Part shown: positions 55,547 through 64,000 of the stretch, in pieces
How the letters are laid out: each line of letters opens with the position of its first letter
Position numbering within the stretch: position 1 is the first letter of the stretch
Assembly (NCBI GenBank): GCA_015143295.1
Contig: CM026566.1
Location: 7,675,072-7,739,071, forward strand
Length of the DNA: 64,000 nt
Reading direction: 5' to 3'
Source: Tetracentron sinense
Taxonomy: Eukaryota > Streptophyta > Magnoliopsida > Trochodendrales > Trochodendraceae
Program-made: the position numbers and the translations under genes
The notes under the pieces: model-generated
The model's input: only the letters and a program-made list of their open reading frames with translations
Databases searched by the model: none
Told to the model about the DNA's origin: nothing

Positions 55547-55682
55547 CCTTTTTGTCCGGGGTCATGCCGTATGCGGGTAATTTCCTATTTAACCCCTCTC
55601 TATGCGTGCGGGGCCCGCCGGGGTGAGGGCCGAGGGTCTTGGGGGAGATGGGGTTAAGAGAATAAAACGGCTGAAACATCTC

Positions 55683-55802
55683 GGGTGCGATCATACCAGC
55701 ACTAATGCACCGGATCCCATCAGAACTCCGCAGTGAAGCGTGCTTGGGCGAGAGTAGTACTAGGATGGGTGACCTCCTGGGAAGTCCTCGTGTTGCACCC
55801 CT
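55683..55802 (+). rRNA. 5S ribosomal RNA, T53G variant
   Basis: Carries G53. Following spacer has the G/C/A haplotype (CCGTGTGC, CTCCCTA, ACGACTG). Confidence 0.95.
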
Positions 55803-55938
55803 CCTTTTTGTCCGGGGTCATGCCGTGTGCGGGTAATTTCCTATTTAACCCCTCCCTATGCGTGCGGGGCCCGCCGGGGTGAGGGCCGAGGGTCTTGGGG
55901 GAGATGGGGTTAAGAGAATAAAACGACTGAAACATCTC

Positions 55939-56058
55939 GGGTGCGATCATACCAGCACTAATGCACCGGATCCCATCAGAACTCCGCAGTGAAGCGTGCT
56001 TGGGCGAGAGTAGTACTAGGATGGGTGACCTCCTGGGAAGTCCTCGTGTTGCACCCCT
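55939..56058 (+). rRNA. 5S ribosomal RNA, T53G variant
   Basis: Carries G53. Following spacer G/C/A. Confidence 0.95.
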
Positions 56059-56194
56059 CCTTTTTGTCCGGGGTCATGCCGTGTGCGGGTAATTTCCTAT
56101 TTAACCCCTCCCTATGCGTGCGGGGCCCGCCGGGGTGAGGGCCGAGGGTCTTGGGGGAGATGGGGTTAAGAGAATAAAACGACTGAAACATCTC

Positions 56195-56314
56195 GGGTGC
56201 GATCATACCAGCACTAATGCACCGGATCCCATCAGAACTCCGCAGTGAAGCGTGCTTGGGCGAGAGTAGTACTAGGATGGGTGACCTCCTGGGAAGTCCT
56301 CGTGTTGCACCCCT
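56195..56314 (+). rRNA. 5S ribosomal RNA, T53G variant
   Basis: Carries G53. Following spacer G/C/A with a private C at 56330. Confidence 0.95.
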
Positions 56315-56450
56315 CCTTTTTGTCCGGGGCCATGCCGTGTGCGGGTAATTTCCTATTTAACCCCTCCCTATGCGTGCGGGGCCCGCCGGGGTGAGGGCCG
56401 AGGGTCTTGGGGGAGATGGGGTTAAGAGAATAAAACGACTGAAACATCTC

Positions 56451-56570
56451 GGGTGCGATCATACCAGCACTAATGCACCGGATCCCATCAGAACTCCGCA
56501 GTGAAGCGTGCTTGGGCGAGAGTAGTACTAGGATGGGTGACCTCCTGGGAAGTCCTCGTGTTGCACCCCT
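56451..56570 (+). rRNA. 5S ribosomal RNA, T53G variant
   Basis: Carries G53. Following spacer is recombinant, G/T/A. Confidence 0.95.
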
Positions 56571-56706
56571 CCTTTTTGTCCGGGGTCATGCCGTGTGCGG
56601 GTAATTTCCTATTTAACCCCTCTCTATGCGTGCGGGGCCCGCCGGGGTGAGGGCCGAGGGTCTTGGGGGAGATGGGGTTAAGAGAATAAAACGACTGAAA
56701 CATCTC

Positions 56707-56826
56707 GGGTGCGATCATACCAGCACTAATGCACCGGATCCCATCAGAACTCCGCAGTGAAGCGTGCTTGGGCGAGAGTAGTACTAGGATGGGTGACCTC
56801 CTGGGAAGTCCTCGTGTTGCACCCCT
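56707..56826 (+). rRNA. 5S ribosomal RNA, T53G variant, 258-bp unit
   Basis: Carries G53. Following spacer is two bases longer: AG at 56851-56852 and GA at 56951-56952, each containing both alleles seen in neighbours. Confidence 0.95.
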
Positions 56827-56964
56827 CCTTTTTGTCCGGGGTCATGCCGTAGTGCGGGTAATTTCCTATTTAACCCCTCTCTATGCGTGCGGGGCCCGCC
56901 GGGGTGAGGGCCGAGGGTCTTGGGGGAGATGGGGTTAAGAGAATAAAACGGACTGAAACATCTC

Positions 56965-57084
56965 GGGTGCGATCATACCAGCACTAATGCACCGGATCCC
57001 ATCAGAACTCCGCAGTGAAGCGTGCTTGGGCGAGAGTAGTACTAGGATGGGTGACCTCCTGGGAAGTCCTCGTGTTGCACCCCT
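56965..57084 (+). rRNA. 5S ribosomal RNA, T53G variant
   Basis: Carries G53. Following spacer is recombinant, A/T/A. Confidence 0.95.
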
Positions 57085-57220
57085 CCTTTTTGTCCGGGGT
57101 CATGCCGTATGCGGGTAATTTCCTATTTAACCCCTCTCTATGCGTGCGGGGCCCGCCGGGGTGAGGGCCGAGGGTCTTGGGGGAGATGGGGTTAAGAGAA
57201 TAAAACGACTGAAACATCTC

Positions 57221-57340
57221 GGGTGCGATCATACCAGCACTAATGCACCGGATCCCATCAGAACTCCGCAGTGAAGCGTGCTTGGGCGAGAGTAGTACTA
57301 GGATGGGTGACCTCCTGGGAAGTCCTCGTGTTGCACCCCT
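57221..57340 (+). rRNA. 5S ribosomal RNA, T53G variant
   Basis: Carries G53. First unit whose following spacer has the interior A/T/G haplotype that persists to the right. Confidence 0.95.
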
Positions 57341-57476
57341 CCTTTTTGTCCGGGGTCATGCCGTATGCGGGTAATTTCCTATTTAACCCCTCTCTATGCG
57401 TGCGGGGCCCGCCGGGGTGAGGGCCGAGGGTCTTGGGGGAGATGGGGTTAAGAGAATAAAACGGCTGAAACATCTC

Positions 57477-57596
57477 GGGTGCGATCATACCAGCACTAAT
57501 GCACCGGATCCCATCAGAACTCCGCAGTGAAGCGTGCTTGGGCGAGAGTAGTACTAGGATGGGTGACCTCCTGGGAAGTCCTCGTGTTGCACCCCT
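57477..57596 (+). rRNA. 5S ribosomal RNA, T53G variant
   Basis: Carries G53 with an interior-type spacer. Confidence 0.95.
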
Positions 57597-57732
57597 CCTT
57601 TTTGTCCGGGGTCATGCCGTATGCGGGTAATTTCCTATTTAACCCCTCTCTATGCGTGCGGGGCCCGCCGGGGTGAGGGCCGAGGGTCTTGGGGGAGATG
57701 GGGTTAAGAGAATAAAACGGCTGAAACATCTC

Positions 57733-57852
57733 GGGTGCGATCATACCAGCACTAATGCACCGGATCCCATCAGAACTCCGCAGTGAAGCGTGCTTGGGCG
57801 AGAGTAGTACTAGGATGGGTGACCTCCTGGGAAGTCCTCGTGTTGCACCCCT
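57733..57852 (+). rRNA. 5S ribosomal RNA, last T53G copy
   Basis: Carries G53 with an interior-type spacer; the next gene is canonical. Confidence 0.95.
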
Positions 57853-57988
57853 CCTTTTTGTCCGGGGTCATGCCGTATGCGGGTAATTTCCTATTTAACC
57901 CCTCTCTATGCGTGCGGGGCCCGCCGGGGTGAGGGCCGAGGGTCTTGGGGGAGATGGGGTTAAGAGAATAAAACGGCTGAAACATCTC

Positions 57989-58108
57989 GGGTGCGATCAT
58001 ACCAGCACTAATGCACCGGATCCCATCAGAACTCCGCAGTTAAGCGTGCTTGGGCGAGAGTAGTACTAGGATGGGTGACCTCCTGGGAAGTCCTCGTGTT
58101 GCACCCCT
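57989..58108 (+). rRNA. 5S ribosomal RNA, first canonical copy
   Basis: T53 restored; gene equals the canonical plant sequence as I know it. Confidence 0.97.
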
Positions 58109-58244
58109 CCTTTTTGTCCGGGGTCATGCCGTATGCGGGTAATTTCCTATTTAACCCCTCTCTATGCGTGCGGGGCCCGCCGGGGTGAGGGCCGAGGGTC
58201 TTGGGGGAGATGGGGTTAAGAGAATAAAACGGCTGAAACATCTC

Positions 58245-58364
58245 GGGTGCGATCATACCAGCACTAATGCACCGGATCCCATCAGAACTCCGCAGTTAAG
58301 CGTGCTTGGGCGAGAGTAGTACTAGGATGGGTGACCTCCTGGGAAGTCCTCGTGTTGCACCCCT
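58245..58364 (+). rRNA. 5S ribosomal RNA
   Basis: Canonical; unit identical to its neighbours by eye. Confidence 0.97.
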
Positions 58365-58500
58365 CCTTTTTGTCCGGGGTCATGCCGTATGCGGGTAATT
58401 TCCTATTTAACCCCTCTCTATGCGTGCGGGGCCCGCCGGGGTGAGGGCCGAGGGTCTTGGGGGAGATGGGGTTAAGAGAATAAAACGGCTGAAACATCTC

Positions 58501-58620
58501 GGGTGCGATCATACCAGCACTAATGCACCGGATCCCATCAGAACTCCGCAGTTAAGCGTGCTTGGGCGAGAGTAGTACTAGGATGGGTGACCTCCTGGGA
58601 AGTCCTCGTGTTGCACCCCT
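58501..58620 (+). rRNA. 5S ribosomal RNA
   Basis: Canonical copy. Confidence 0.97.
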
Positions 58621-58756
58621 CCTTTTTGTCCGGGGTCATGCCGTATGCGGGTAATTTCCTATTTAACCCCTCTCTATGCGTGCGGGGCCCGCCGGGGTGA
58701 GGGCCGAGGGTCTTGGGGGAGATGGGGTTAAGAGAATAAAACGGCTGAAACATCTC

Positions 58757-58876
58757 GGGTGCGATCATACCAGCACTAATGCACCGGATCCCATCAGAAC
58801 TCCGCAGTTAAGCGTGCTTGGGCGAGAGTAGTACTAGGATGGGTGACCTCCTGGGAAGTCCTCGTGTTGCACCCCT
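58757..58876 (+). rRNA. 5S ribosomal RNA
   Basis: Canonical copy. Confidence 0.97.
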
Positions 58877-59012
58877 CCTTTTTGTCCGGGGTCATGCCGT
58901 ATGCGGGTAATTTCCTATTTAACCCCTCTCTATGCGTGCGGGGCCCGCCGGGGTGAGGGCCGAGGGTCTTGGGGGAGATGGGGTTAAGAGAATAAAACGG
59001 CTGAAACATCTC

Positions 59013-59132
59013 GGGTGCGATCATACCAGCACTAATGCACCGGATCCCATCAGAACTCCGCAGTTAAGCGTGCTTGGGCGAGAGTAGTACTAGGATGGGT
59101 GACCTCCTGGGAAGTCCTCGTGTTGCACCCCT
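59013..59132 (+). rRNA. 5S ribosomal RNA
   Basis: Canonical copy. Confidence 0.97.
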
Positions 59133-59268
59133 CCTTTTTGTCCGGGGTCATGCCGTATGCGGGTAATTTCCTATTTAACCCCTCTCTATGCGTGCGGGGC
59201 CCGCCGGGGTGAGGGCCGAGGGTCTTGGGGGAGATGGGGTTAAGAGAATAAAACGGCTGAAACATCTC

Positions 59269-59388
59269 GGGTGCGATCATACCAGCACTAATGCACCGGA
59301 TCCCATCAGAACTCCGCAGTTAAGCGTGCTTGGGCGAGAGTAGTACTAGGATGGGTGACCTCCTGGGAAGTCCTCGTGTTGCACCCCT
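59269..59388 (+). rRNA. 5S ribosomal RNA
   Basis: Canonical copy. Confidence 0.97.
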
Positions 59389-59524
59389 CCTTTTTGTCCG
59401 GGGTCATGCCGTATGCGGGTAATTTCCTATTTAACCCCTCTCTATGCGTGCGGGGCCCGCCGGGGTGAGGGCCGAGGGTCTTGGGGGAGATGGGGTTAAG
59501 AGAATAAAACGGCTGAAACATCTC

Positions 59525-59644
59525 GGGTGCGATCATACCAGCACTAATGCACCGGATCCCATCAGAACTCCGCAGTTAAGCGTGCTTGGGCGAGAGTAGT
59601 ACTAGGATGGGTGACCTCCTGGGAAGTCCTCGTGTTGCACCCCT
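59525..59644 (+). rRNA. 5S ribosomal RNA
   Basis: Canonical copy. Confidence 0.97.
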
Positions 59645-59780
59645 CCTTTTTGTCCGGGGTCATGCCGTATGCGGGTAATTTCCTATTTAACCCCTCTCTA
59701 TGCGTGCGGGGCCCGCCGGGGTGAGGGCCGAGGGTCTTGGGGGAGATGGGGTTAAGAGAATAAAACGGCTGAAACATCTC

Positions 59781-59900
59781 GGGTGCGATCATACCAGCAC
59801 TAATGCACCGGATCCCATCAGAACTCCGCAGTTAAGCGTGCTTGGGCGAGAGTAGTACTAGGATGGGTGACCTCCTGGGAAGTCCTCGTGTTGCACCCCT
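59781..59900 (+). rRNA. 5S ribosomal RNA
   Basis: Canonical copy. Confidence 0.97.
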
Positions 59901-60036
59901 CCTTTTTGTCCGGGGTCATGCCGTATGCGGGTAATTTCCTATTTAACCCCTCTCTATGCGTGCGGGGCCCGCCGGGGTGAGGGCCGAGGGTCTTGGGGGA
60001 GATGGGGTTAAGAGAATAAAACGGCTGAAACATCTC

Positions 60037-60156
60037 GGGTGCGATCATACCAGCACTAATGCACCGGATCCCATCAGAACTCCGCAGTTAAGCGTGCTTG
60101 GGCGAGAGTAGTACTAGGATGGGTGACCTCCTGGGAAGTCCTCGTGTTGCACCCCT
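60037..60156 (+). rRNA. 5S ribosomal RNA
   Basis: Canonical copy. Confidence 0.97.
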
Positions 60157-60292
60157 CCTTTTTGTCCGGGGTCATGCCGTATGCGGGTAATTTCCTATTT
60201 AACCCCTCTCTATGCGTGCGGGGCCCGCCGGGGTGAGGGCCGAGGGTCTTGGGGGAGATGGGGTTAAGAGAATAAAACGGCTGAAACATCTC

Positions 60293-60412
60293 GGGTGCGA
60301 TCATACCAGCACTAATGCACCGGATCCCATCAGAACTCCGCAGTTAAGCGTGCTTGGGCGAGAGTAGTACTAGGATGGGTGACCTCCTGGGAAGTCCTCG
60401 TGTTGCACCCCT
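60293..60412 (+). rRNA. 5S ribosomal RNA
   Basis: Canonical copy. Confidence 0.97.
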
Positions 60413-60548
60413 CCTTTTTGTCCGGGGTCATGCCGTATGCGGGTAATTTCCTATTTAACCCCTCTCTATGCGTGCGGGGCCCGCCGGGGTGAGGGCCGAG
60501 GGTCTTGGGGGAGATGGGGTTAAGAGAATAAAACGGCTGAAACATCTC

Positions 60549-60668
60549 GGGTGCGATCATACCAGCACTAATGCACCGGATCCCATCAGAACTCCGCAGT
60601 TAAGCGTGCTTGGGCGAGAGTAGTACTAGGATGGGTGACCTCCTGGGAAGTCCTCGTGTTGCACCCCT
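60549..60668 (+). rRNA. 5S ribosomal RNA
   Basis: Canonical copy. Confidence 0.97.
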
Positions 60669-60804
60669 CCTTTTTGTCCGGGGTCATGCCGTATGCGGGT
60701 AATTTCCTATTTAACCCCTCTCTATGCGTGCGGGGCCCGCCGGGGTGAGGGCCGAGGGTCTTGGGGGAGATGGGGTTAAGAGAATAAAACGGCTGAAACA
60801 TCTC

Positions 60805-60924
60805 GGGTGCGATCATACCAGCACTAATGCACCGGATCCCATCAGAACTCCGCAGTTAAGCGTGCTTGGGCGAGAGTAGTACTAGGATGGGTGACCTCCT
60901 GGGAAGTCCTCGTGTTGCACCCCT
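60805..60924 (+). rRNA. 5S ribosomal RNA
   Basis: Canonical copy. Confidence 0.97.
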
Positions 60925-61060
60925 CCTTTTTGTCCGGGGTCATGCCGTATGCGGGTAATTTCCTATTTAACCCCTCTCTATGCGTGCGGGGCCCGCCGGG
61001 GTGAGGGCCGAGGGTCTTGGGGGAGATGGGGTTAAGAGAATAAAACGGCTGAAACATCTC

Positions 61061-61180
61061 GGGTGCGATCATACCAGCACTAATGCACCGGATCCCATCA
61101 GAACTCCGCAGTTAAGCGTGCTTGGGCGAGAGTAGTACTAGGATGGGTGACCTCCTGGGAAGTCCTCGTGTTGCACCCCT
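61061..61180 (+). rRNA. 5S ribosomal RNA
   Basis: Canonical copy. Confidence 0.97.
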
Positions 61181-61316
61181 CCTTTTTGTCCGGGGTCATG
61201 CCGTATGCGGGTAATTTCCTATTTAACCCCTCTCTATGCGTGCGGGGCCCGCCGGGGTGAGGGCCGAGGGTCTTGGGGGAGATGGGGTTAAGAGAATAAA
61301 ACGGCTGAAACATCTC

Positions 61317-61436
61317 GGGTGCGATCATACCAGCACTAATGCACCGGATCCCATCAGAACTCCGCAGTTAAGCGTGCTTGGGCGAGAGTAGTACTAGGAT
61401 GGGTGACCTCCTGGGAAGTCCTCGTGTTGCACCCCT
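61317..61436 (+). rRNA. 5S ribosomal RNA
   Basis: Canonical copy. Confidence 0.97.
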
Positions 61437-61572
61437 CCTTTTTGTCCGGGGTCATGCCGTATGCGGGTAATTTCCTATTTAACCCCTCTCTATGCGTGCG
61501 GGGCCCGCCGGGGTGAGGGCCGAGGGTCTTGGGGGAGATGGGGTTAAGAGAATAAAACGGCTGAAACATCTC

Positions 61573-61692
61573 GGGTGCGATCATACCAGCACTAATGCAC
61601 CGGATCCCATCAGAACTCCGCAGTTAAGCGTGCTTGGGCGAGAGTAGTACTAGGATGGGTGACCTCCTGGGAAGTCCTCGTGTTGCACCCCT
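61573..61692 (+). rRNA. 5S ribosomal RNA
   Basis: Canonical copy. Confidence 0.97.
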
Positions 61693-61828
61693 CCTTTTTG
61701 TCCGGGGTCATGCCGTATGCGGGTAATTTCCTATTTAACCCCTCTCTATGCGTGCGGGGCCCGCCGGGGTGAGGGCCGAGGGTCTTGGGGGAGATGGGGT
61801 TAAGAGAATAAAACGGCTGAAACATCTC

Positions 61829-61948
61829 GGGTGCGATCATACCAGCACTAATGCACCGGATCCCATCAGAACTCCGCAGTTAAGCGTGCTTGGGCGAGAG
61901 TAGTACTAGGATGGGTGACCTCCTGGGAAGTCCTCGTGTTGCACCCCT
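61829..61948 (+). rRNA. 5S ribosomal RNA
   Basis: Canonical copy. Confidence 0.97.
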
Positions 61949-62084
61949 CCTTTTTGTCCGGGGTCATGCCGTATGCGGGTAATTTCCTATTTAACCCCTC
62001 TCTATGCGTGCGGGGCCCGCCGGGGTGAGGGCCGAGGGTCTTGGGGGAGATGGGGTTAAGAGAATAAAACGGCTGAAACATCTC

Positions 62085-62204
62085 GGGTGCGATCATACCA
62101 GCACTAATGCACCGGATCCCATCAGAACTCCGCAGTTAAGCGTGCTTGGGCGAGAGTAGTACTAGGATGGGTGACCTCCTGGGAAGTCCTCGTGTTGCAC
62201 CCCT
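62085..62204 (+). rRNA. 5S ribosomal RNA
   Basis: Canonical copy. Confidence 0.97.
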
Positions 62205-62340
62205 CCTTTTTGTCCGGGGTCATGCCGTATGCGGGTAATTTCCTATTTAACCCCTCTCTATGCGTGCGGGGCCCGCCGGGGTGAGGGCCGAGGGTCTTGG
62301 GGGAGATGGGGTTAAGAGAATAAAACGGCTGAAACATCTC

Positions 62341-62460
62341 GGGTGCGATCATACCAGCACTAATGCACCGGATCCCATCAGAACTCCGCAGTTAAGCGTG
62401 CTTGGGCGAGAGTAGTACTAGGATGGGTGACCTCCTGGGAAGTCCTCGTGTTGCACCCCT
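62341..62460 (+). rRNA. 5S ribosomal RNA
   Basis: Canonical copy. Confidence 0.97.
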
Positions 62461-62596
62461 CCTTTTTGTCCGGGGTCATGCCGTATGCGGGTAATTTCCT
62501 ATTTAACCCCTCTCTATGCGTGCGGGGCCCGCCGGGGTGAGGGCCGAGGGTCTTGGGGGAGATGGGGTTAAGAGAATAAAACGGCTGAAACATCTC

Positions 62597-62716
62597 GGGT
62601 GCGATCATACCAGCACTAATGCACCGGATCCCATCAGAACTCCGCAGTTAAGCGTGCTTGGGCGAGAGTAGTACTAGGATGGGTGACCTCCTGGGAAGTC
62701 CTCGTGTTGCACCCCT
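62597..62716 (+). rRNA. 5S ribosomal RNA
   Basis: Canonical copy. Confidence 0.97.
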
Positions 62717-62852
62717 CCTTTTTGTCCGGGGTCATGCCGTATGCGGGTAATTTCCTATTTAACCCCTCTCTATGCGTGCGGGGCCCGCCGGGGTGAGGGC
62801 CGAGGGTCTTGGGGGAGATGGGGTTAAGAGAATAAAACGGCTGAAACATCTC

Positions 62853-62972
62853 GGGTGCGATCATACCAGCACTAATGCACCGGATCCCATCAGAACTCCG
62901 CAGTTAAGCGTGCTTGGGCGAGAGTAGTACTAGGATGGGTGACCTCCTGGGAAGTCCTCGTGTTGCACCCCT
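62853..62972 (+). rRNA. 5S ribosomal RNA
   Basis: Canonical copy. Confidence 0.97.
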
Positions 62973-63108
62973 CCTTTTTGTCCGGGGTCATGCCGTATGC
63001 GGGTAATTTCCTATTTAACCCCTCTCTATGCGTGCGGGGCCCGCCGGGGTGAGGGCCGAGGGTCTTGGGGGAGATGGGGTTAAGAGAATAAAACGGCTGA
63101 AACATCTC

Positions 63109-63228
63109 GGGTGCGATCATACCAGCACTAATGCACCGGATCCCATCAGAACTCCGCAGTTAAGCGTGCTTGGGCGAGAGTAGTACTAGGATGGGTGACC
63201 TCCTGGGAAGTCCTCGTGTTGCACCCCT
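63109..63228 (+). rRNA. 5S ribosomal RNA
   Basis: Canonical copy. Confidence 0.97.
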
Positions 63229-63364
63229 CCTTTTTGTCCGGGGTCATGCCGTATGCGGGTAATTTCCTATTTAACCCCTCTCTATGCGTGCGGGGCCCGC
63301 CGGGGTGAGGGCCGAGGGTCTTGGGGGAGATGGGGTTAAGAGAATAAAACGGCTGAAACATCTC

Positions 63365-63484
63365 GGGTGCGATCATACCAGCACTAATGCACCGGATCCC
63401 ATCAGAACTCCGCAGTTAAGCGTGCTTGGGCGAGAGTAGTACTAGGATGGGTGACCTCCTGGGAAGTCCTCGTGTTGCACCCCT
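63365..63484 (+). rRNA. 5S ribosomal RNA
   Basis: Canonical copy. Confidence 0.97.
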
Positions 63485-63620
63485 CCTTTTTGTCCGGGGT
63501 CATGCCGTATGCGGGTAATTTCCTATTTAACCCCTCTCTATGCGTGCGGGGCCCGCCGGGGTGAGGGCCGAGGGTCTTGGGGGAGATGGGGTTAAGAGAA
63601 TAAAACGGCTGAAACATCTC

Positions 63621-63740
63621 GGGTGCGATCATACCAGCACTAATGCACCGGATCCCATCAGAACTCCGCAGTTAAGCGTGCTTGGGCGAGAGTAGTACTA
63701 GGATGGGTGACCTCCTGGGAAGTCCTCGTGTTGCACCCCT
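63621..63740 (+). rRNA. 5S ribosomal RNA
   Basis: Canonical copy. Confidence 0.97.
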
Positions 63741-63876
63741 CCTTTTTGTCCGGGGTCATGCCGTATGCGGGTAATTTCCTATTTAACCCCTCTCTATGCG
63801 TGCGGGGCCCGCCGGGGTGAGGGCCGAGGGTCTTGGGGGAGATGGGGTTAAGAGAATAAAACGGCTGAAACATCTC

Positions 63877-63996
63877 GGGTGCGATCATACCAGCACTAAT
63901 GCACCGGATCCCATCAGAACTCCGCAGTTAAGCGTGCTTGGGCGAGAGTAGTACTAGGATGGGTGACCTCCTGGGAAGTCCTCGTGTTGCACCCCT
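63877..63996 (+). rRNA. 5S ribosomal RNA, last in window
   Basis: Canonical; complete, with four spacer bases before the window ends. Confidence 0.97.
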
Positions 63997-64000
63997 CCTT

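Larger units (their letters stand above)
55241..64000 (+). repeat. 5S rDNA tandem array, 256-bp unit
   Basis: Head-to-tail units of 120 bp gene plus 136 bp spacer, all on the plus strand, running off the right edge. One unit (from 56707) is 258 bp. Each gene is followed two bases later by TTTTT, a polymerase III terminator. The spacer has a GC-rich middle (about GGGGCCCGCCGGGG) and ends with an AT-rich stretch with AATAAAA about 20 bases before the gene and C at -1. From 57989 all units look identical by eye. Confidence 0.97.

Noticed and set aside
55196..63888. Series of 76-residue open frames on the reverse strand, one per 256 bp
   Set aside because: They are antisense readings of the 5S gene and spacer. 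Their near-identical sequence follows from the tandem array, and nothing indicates translation.
55241..64000. Cassandra-type retrotransposons carrying 5S sequence
   Set aside because: Genes are full-length, head to tail, with constant 136-bp spacers and no LTR ends, primer sites or target duplications. This is an rDNA array.

Overview
This window looks like flowering-plant (seed-plant) nuclear heterochromatin. I see no intact low-copy host protein gene and no tRNA. From 1 to about 53,870 it is almost entirely LTR retrotransposons inserted into one another. From 55,241 to the window end it is a head-to-tail 5S ribosomal RNA gene array. The plant assignment rests on three things: the 5S gene matches the canonical 120-nt angiosperm sequence as I remember it; the mobile elements are typical plant Ty1/copia (SIRE-like and others) and Ty3/gypsy (Tekay/Del-like chromovirus) lineages; and the initiator-methionine-tRNA type primer sites are of the plant kind. 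I cannot name the species.

Layout. 1-5,890: a reverse-strand gypsy LTR inside the RNase H end of a copia element, that element's 3' LTR, and a fragment of a second copia LTR family. 5,891-8,890: a poorly recognised, probably Tat-like, reverse-strand element. 8,896-14,947: a SIRE-like copia pol and 3' region, split by a 2.1-kb solo LTR with perfect TAGGT target duplications. 14,948-20,131: a gypsy LTR fragment, a copia LTR fragment, and a decayed chromovirus integrase and chromodomain with its complete 3' LTR. 20,132-22,435: inverted copia remnants. 22,436-39,265: one gypsy element (5' LTR, primer site, gag, protease, reverse transcriptase). Its gag is interrupted by an 11.4-kb stack of four solo LTRs nested three deep, with target duplications recognisable at every level. 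39,265-44,344: a copia integrase scrap and a pol-less SIRE-like element. 44,345-53,867: a copia LTR piece and a reverse-strand copia element with an intact gag frame and frameshifted pol, interrupted by another gypsy solo LTR. 53,868-55,240: unassigned AT-rich DNA. 55,241-64,000: 34 complete 5S genes plus one truncated edge copy, in 256-bp units.

The most unusual signal is in the LTR promoters. About ten LTRs, mostly gypsy but also the SIRE-like copia LTR, carry a cluster of short perfect or near-perfect palindromes containing CpG just upstream of the TATA box. The palindrome sequence differs from LTR to LTR, for example TGCGATCGATCGCA, ACCGTTCGAACGGT, GACGATCGATCGTC, CAGACGTCGACGTCTG, CGGTCGACCG, ACCGATCGATCGGT and CTCGCTCGAGCGAG. 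The spacing is shared: neighbouring dyads lie 19-22 bp apart (two helical turns), in groups separated by about 42, 50 or 60 bp. LTRs that are otherwise close relatives carry different palindromes. This looks like fast-changing binding specificity on a conserved architecture. The gypsy LTRs also share a stem-loop (CTGAGTATTCCATACTCAG core), lineage-specific tandem repeats, and well-placed splice-donor and splice-acceptor-like sequences suggesting an intron contained in the LTR.

Most coding remnants are pseudogenes, and many lesions look like C-to-T/G-to-A decay (CGA to TGA, TGG to TAG, a catalytic Glu to Lys, zinc-knuckle Cys to Tyr), as expected of methylated, silenced DNA. In the 5S array, the ten complete genes nearest the edge share a T53G change in the internal promoter, their spacers are mosaics of two haplotypes, and the interior 24 genes look uniform.
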